Both the position numbers and the translations under genes were made by a program. 13,488 bases of DNA from Clostridiales bacterium (lineage in GTDB: Bacteria > Bacillota > Clostridia > Oscillospirales > Oscillospiraceae). Positions 12,830-13,488 of this stretch are shown here, piece after piece. The notes under the pieces were generated by a model. That model saw only the letters and a list, made by a program, of their open reading frames with translations. It ran no database searches and was not told the origin of the DNA. Every line of letters starts with the position of its first letter. Within the stretch, counting starts at the first letter, position 1. The DNA lies in NCBI GenBank assembly GCA_019421525.1, contig JAHZFC010000046.1:1-13488 (forward strand). The letters are read 5' to 3'.

Positions 12830-13488
12830 ATGAAAAAAGCAGACGTCTGGTCCATCGTCAACAGCCTGAAAGAGCTGTACCCTGACTCCATCTGCTCTTT
12901 GCAATATGAAAAAGATTACGAGCTTTTGTTCGCCGTCCGCCTGTCCGCCCAGTGCACCGACGAGCGGGTCAACAAGGTCACCCCCGCCCTGTTCGCCCGC
13001 TTCCCCACCCTGGAGGCATTTGCCCAGGCCGACCCGGAGGAGGTGGGGGAGTACATCCACTCCTGCGGCTTCTTCCGGGGGAAAAGCCGTGACCTGGTAC
13101 TCTGCGCCCAGATGCTGCTGAGCGACTACGGCGGCAAGGTGCCCGGCACCATGGAGGAGCTGCTCAAGCTGCCCGGGGTGGGCCGCAAGACCGCCAACCT
13201 CATCCTGGGGGATATCTATAACACCCCCGGCGTGGTGGTGGCGGACACCCACTGCATCCGCATCGCCGGGCGGCTGGGCCTCACCGACGGCACCAAGGAT
13301 CCGGCCAAGGTGGAGCAGCAGCTGCGCAAGGTGCTGCCGCCGGAGGAGTCCAACAACTTCTGCCACCGGATGGTGCTCCACGGCCGGGCGGTGTGCACCG
13401 CCCGCACCGCCAAGTGTGGGGAGTGTCCTTTGACGCCCTGGTGCAAATACGCCAAGACGGAGTTCAAGAAAGCCGCGAAACAGGGATA
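12830..13488 (+). CDS. nth: Endonuclease III (DNA glycosylase/AP lyase), reaches window edge
   Basis: Nth removes oxidised pyrimidines and cuts at abasic sites in base excision repair. The 219 residues visible cover the whole family length (E. coli has 211). The helix-hairpin-helix is LPGVGRKTANLILG (114-127) with catalytic K120, and the catalytic aspartate is D139 in VADTHCIRIAGRLG. The 4Fe-4S cysteines are C189, C196, C199 and C205 in the exact C-x6-C-x2-C-x5-C pattern. QCTDERVNKVTPALF (41-55) is the usual N-terminal mark, although the commoner LSAQ(T/A)TD is LSAQCTD here. The ATG at 12830 has AGAGGTG 9 nt upstream. The last two bases of the window are TA in frame, so the stop (TAA or TAG) may lie one base beyond the edge. 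It is divergent from glyA; a weak -10-like TATCAT lies at 12803-12808. Confidence 0.96.
   Translation, partial: MKKADVWSIVNSLKELYPDSICSLQYEKDYELLFAVRLSAQCTDERVNKVTPALFARFPTLEAFAQADPEEVGEYIHSCGFFRGKSRDLVLCAQMLLSDYGGKVPGTMEELLKLPGVGRKTANLILGDIYNTPGVVVADTHCIRIAGRLGLTDGTKDPAKVEQQLRKVLPPEESNNFCHRMVLHGRAVCTARTAKCGECPLTPWCKYAKTEFKKAAKQG

Overview
The window reads as a piece of a GC-rich chromosome from a gut-type Firmicute, most likely a member of the Clostridia (Oscillospiraceae, the Flavonifractor/Lawsonibacter/Intestinimonas neighbourhood). This is inferred from strong AGGAGG-type ribosome binding sites, a PyrK/PyrD class 1B dihydroorotate dehydrogenase, a DUF4364 protein, a PF06541 membrane protein, an arylsulfate sulfotransferase and an AT-richer IS200 copy. 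The species cannot be fixed from the window.

Left part (1-3880, minus strand): a pyrimidine biosynthesis operon read as pyrC, pyrF, a 153-residue double zinc-ribbon protein, pyrK, pyrD (cut by the left edge). Genes are tightly packed or overlapping. Together they give dihydroorotase, the NAD-linked dihydroorotate dehydrogenase and OMP decarboxylase. A promoter with a perfect -10 box lies just upstream of pyrC. A divergent extended -10 promoter drives a monocistronic, membrane-anchored arylsulfate sulfotransferase (4164-5927). That gene ends at a strong bidirectional terminator shared with a convergent MATE efflux gene (6021-7397, minus). Next come an HD-domain hydrolase (7639-8217, minus) with its own terminator and promoter, and a divergent two-gene operon (8510-9870): a DUF4364 winged-helix-like protein translationally coupled to a five-helix PF06541 membrane protein with a long basic coiled-coil tail.

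Middle (9859-10848): two identical 25-bp palindromes sit 249 bp apart. The first contains the stop codon of the PF06541 gene. Between them lies a hairpin-rich non-coding stretch. Immediately after the second palindrome comes a complete IS200-type element with one Y1 HUH transposase, end hairpins, a 13-bp inverted repeat that would hide the transposase ribosome binding site, and a run of hairpins with UUUA-like loops at the right end.

Right part (10849-13488): a small DUF2500 membrane protein and glyA (serine hydroxymethyltransferase), both minus. glyA is preceded by a leader of about 150 nt with mutually exclusive stems, a riboswitch-like layout that I cannot match to a known class. The divergent last gene is nth (endonuclease III), whose domains are all present and which reaches the right edge within one base of a possible stop codon.

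The best candidates for something undescribed are the glyA leader, the twin-palindrome non-coding block beside the IS200 copy, and the zinc-ribbon protein embedded in the pyr operon. No defence system, CRISPR array, prophage or biosynthetic cluster is visible.
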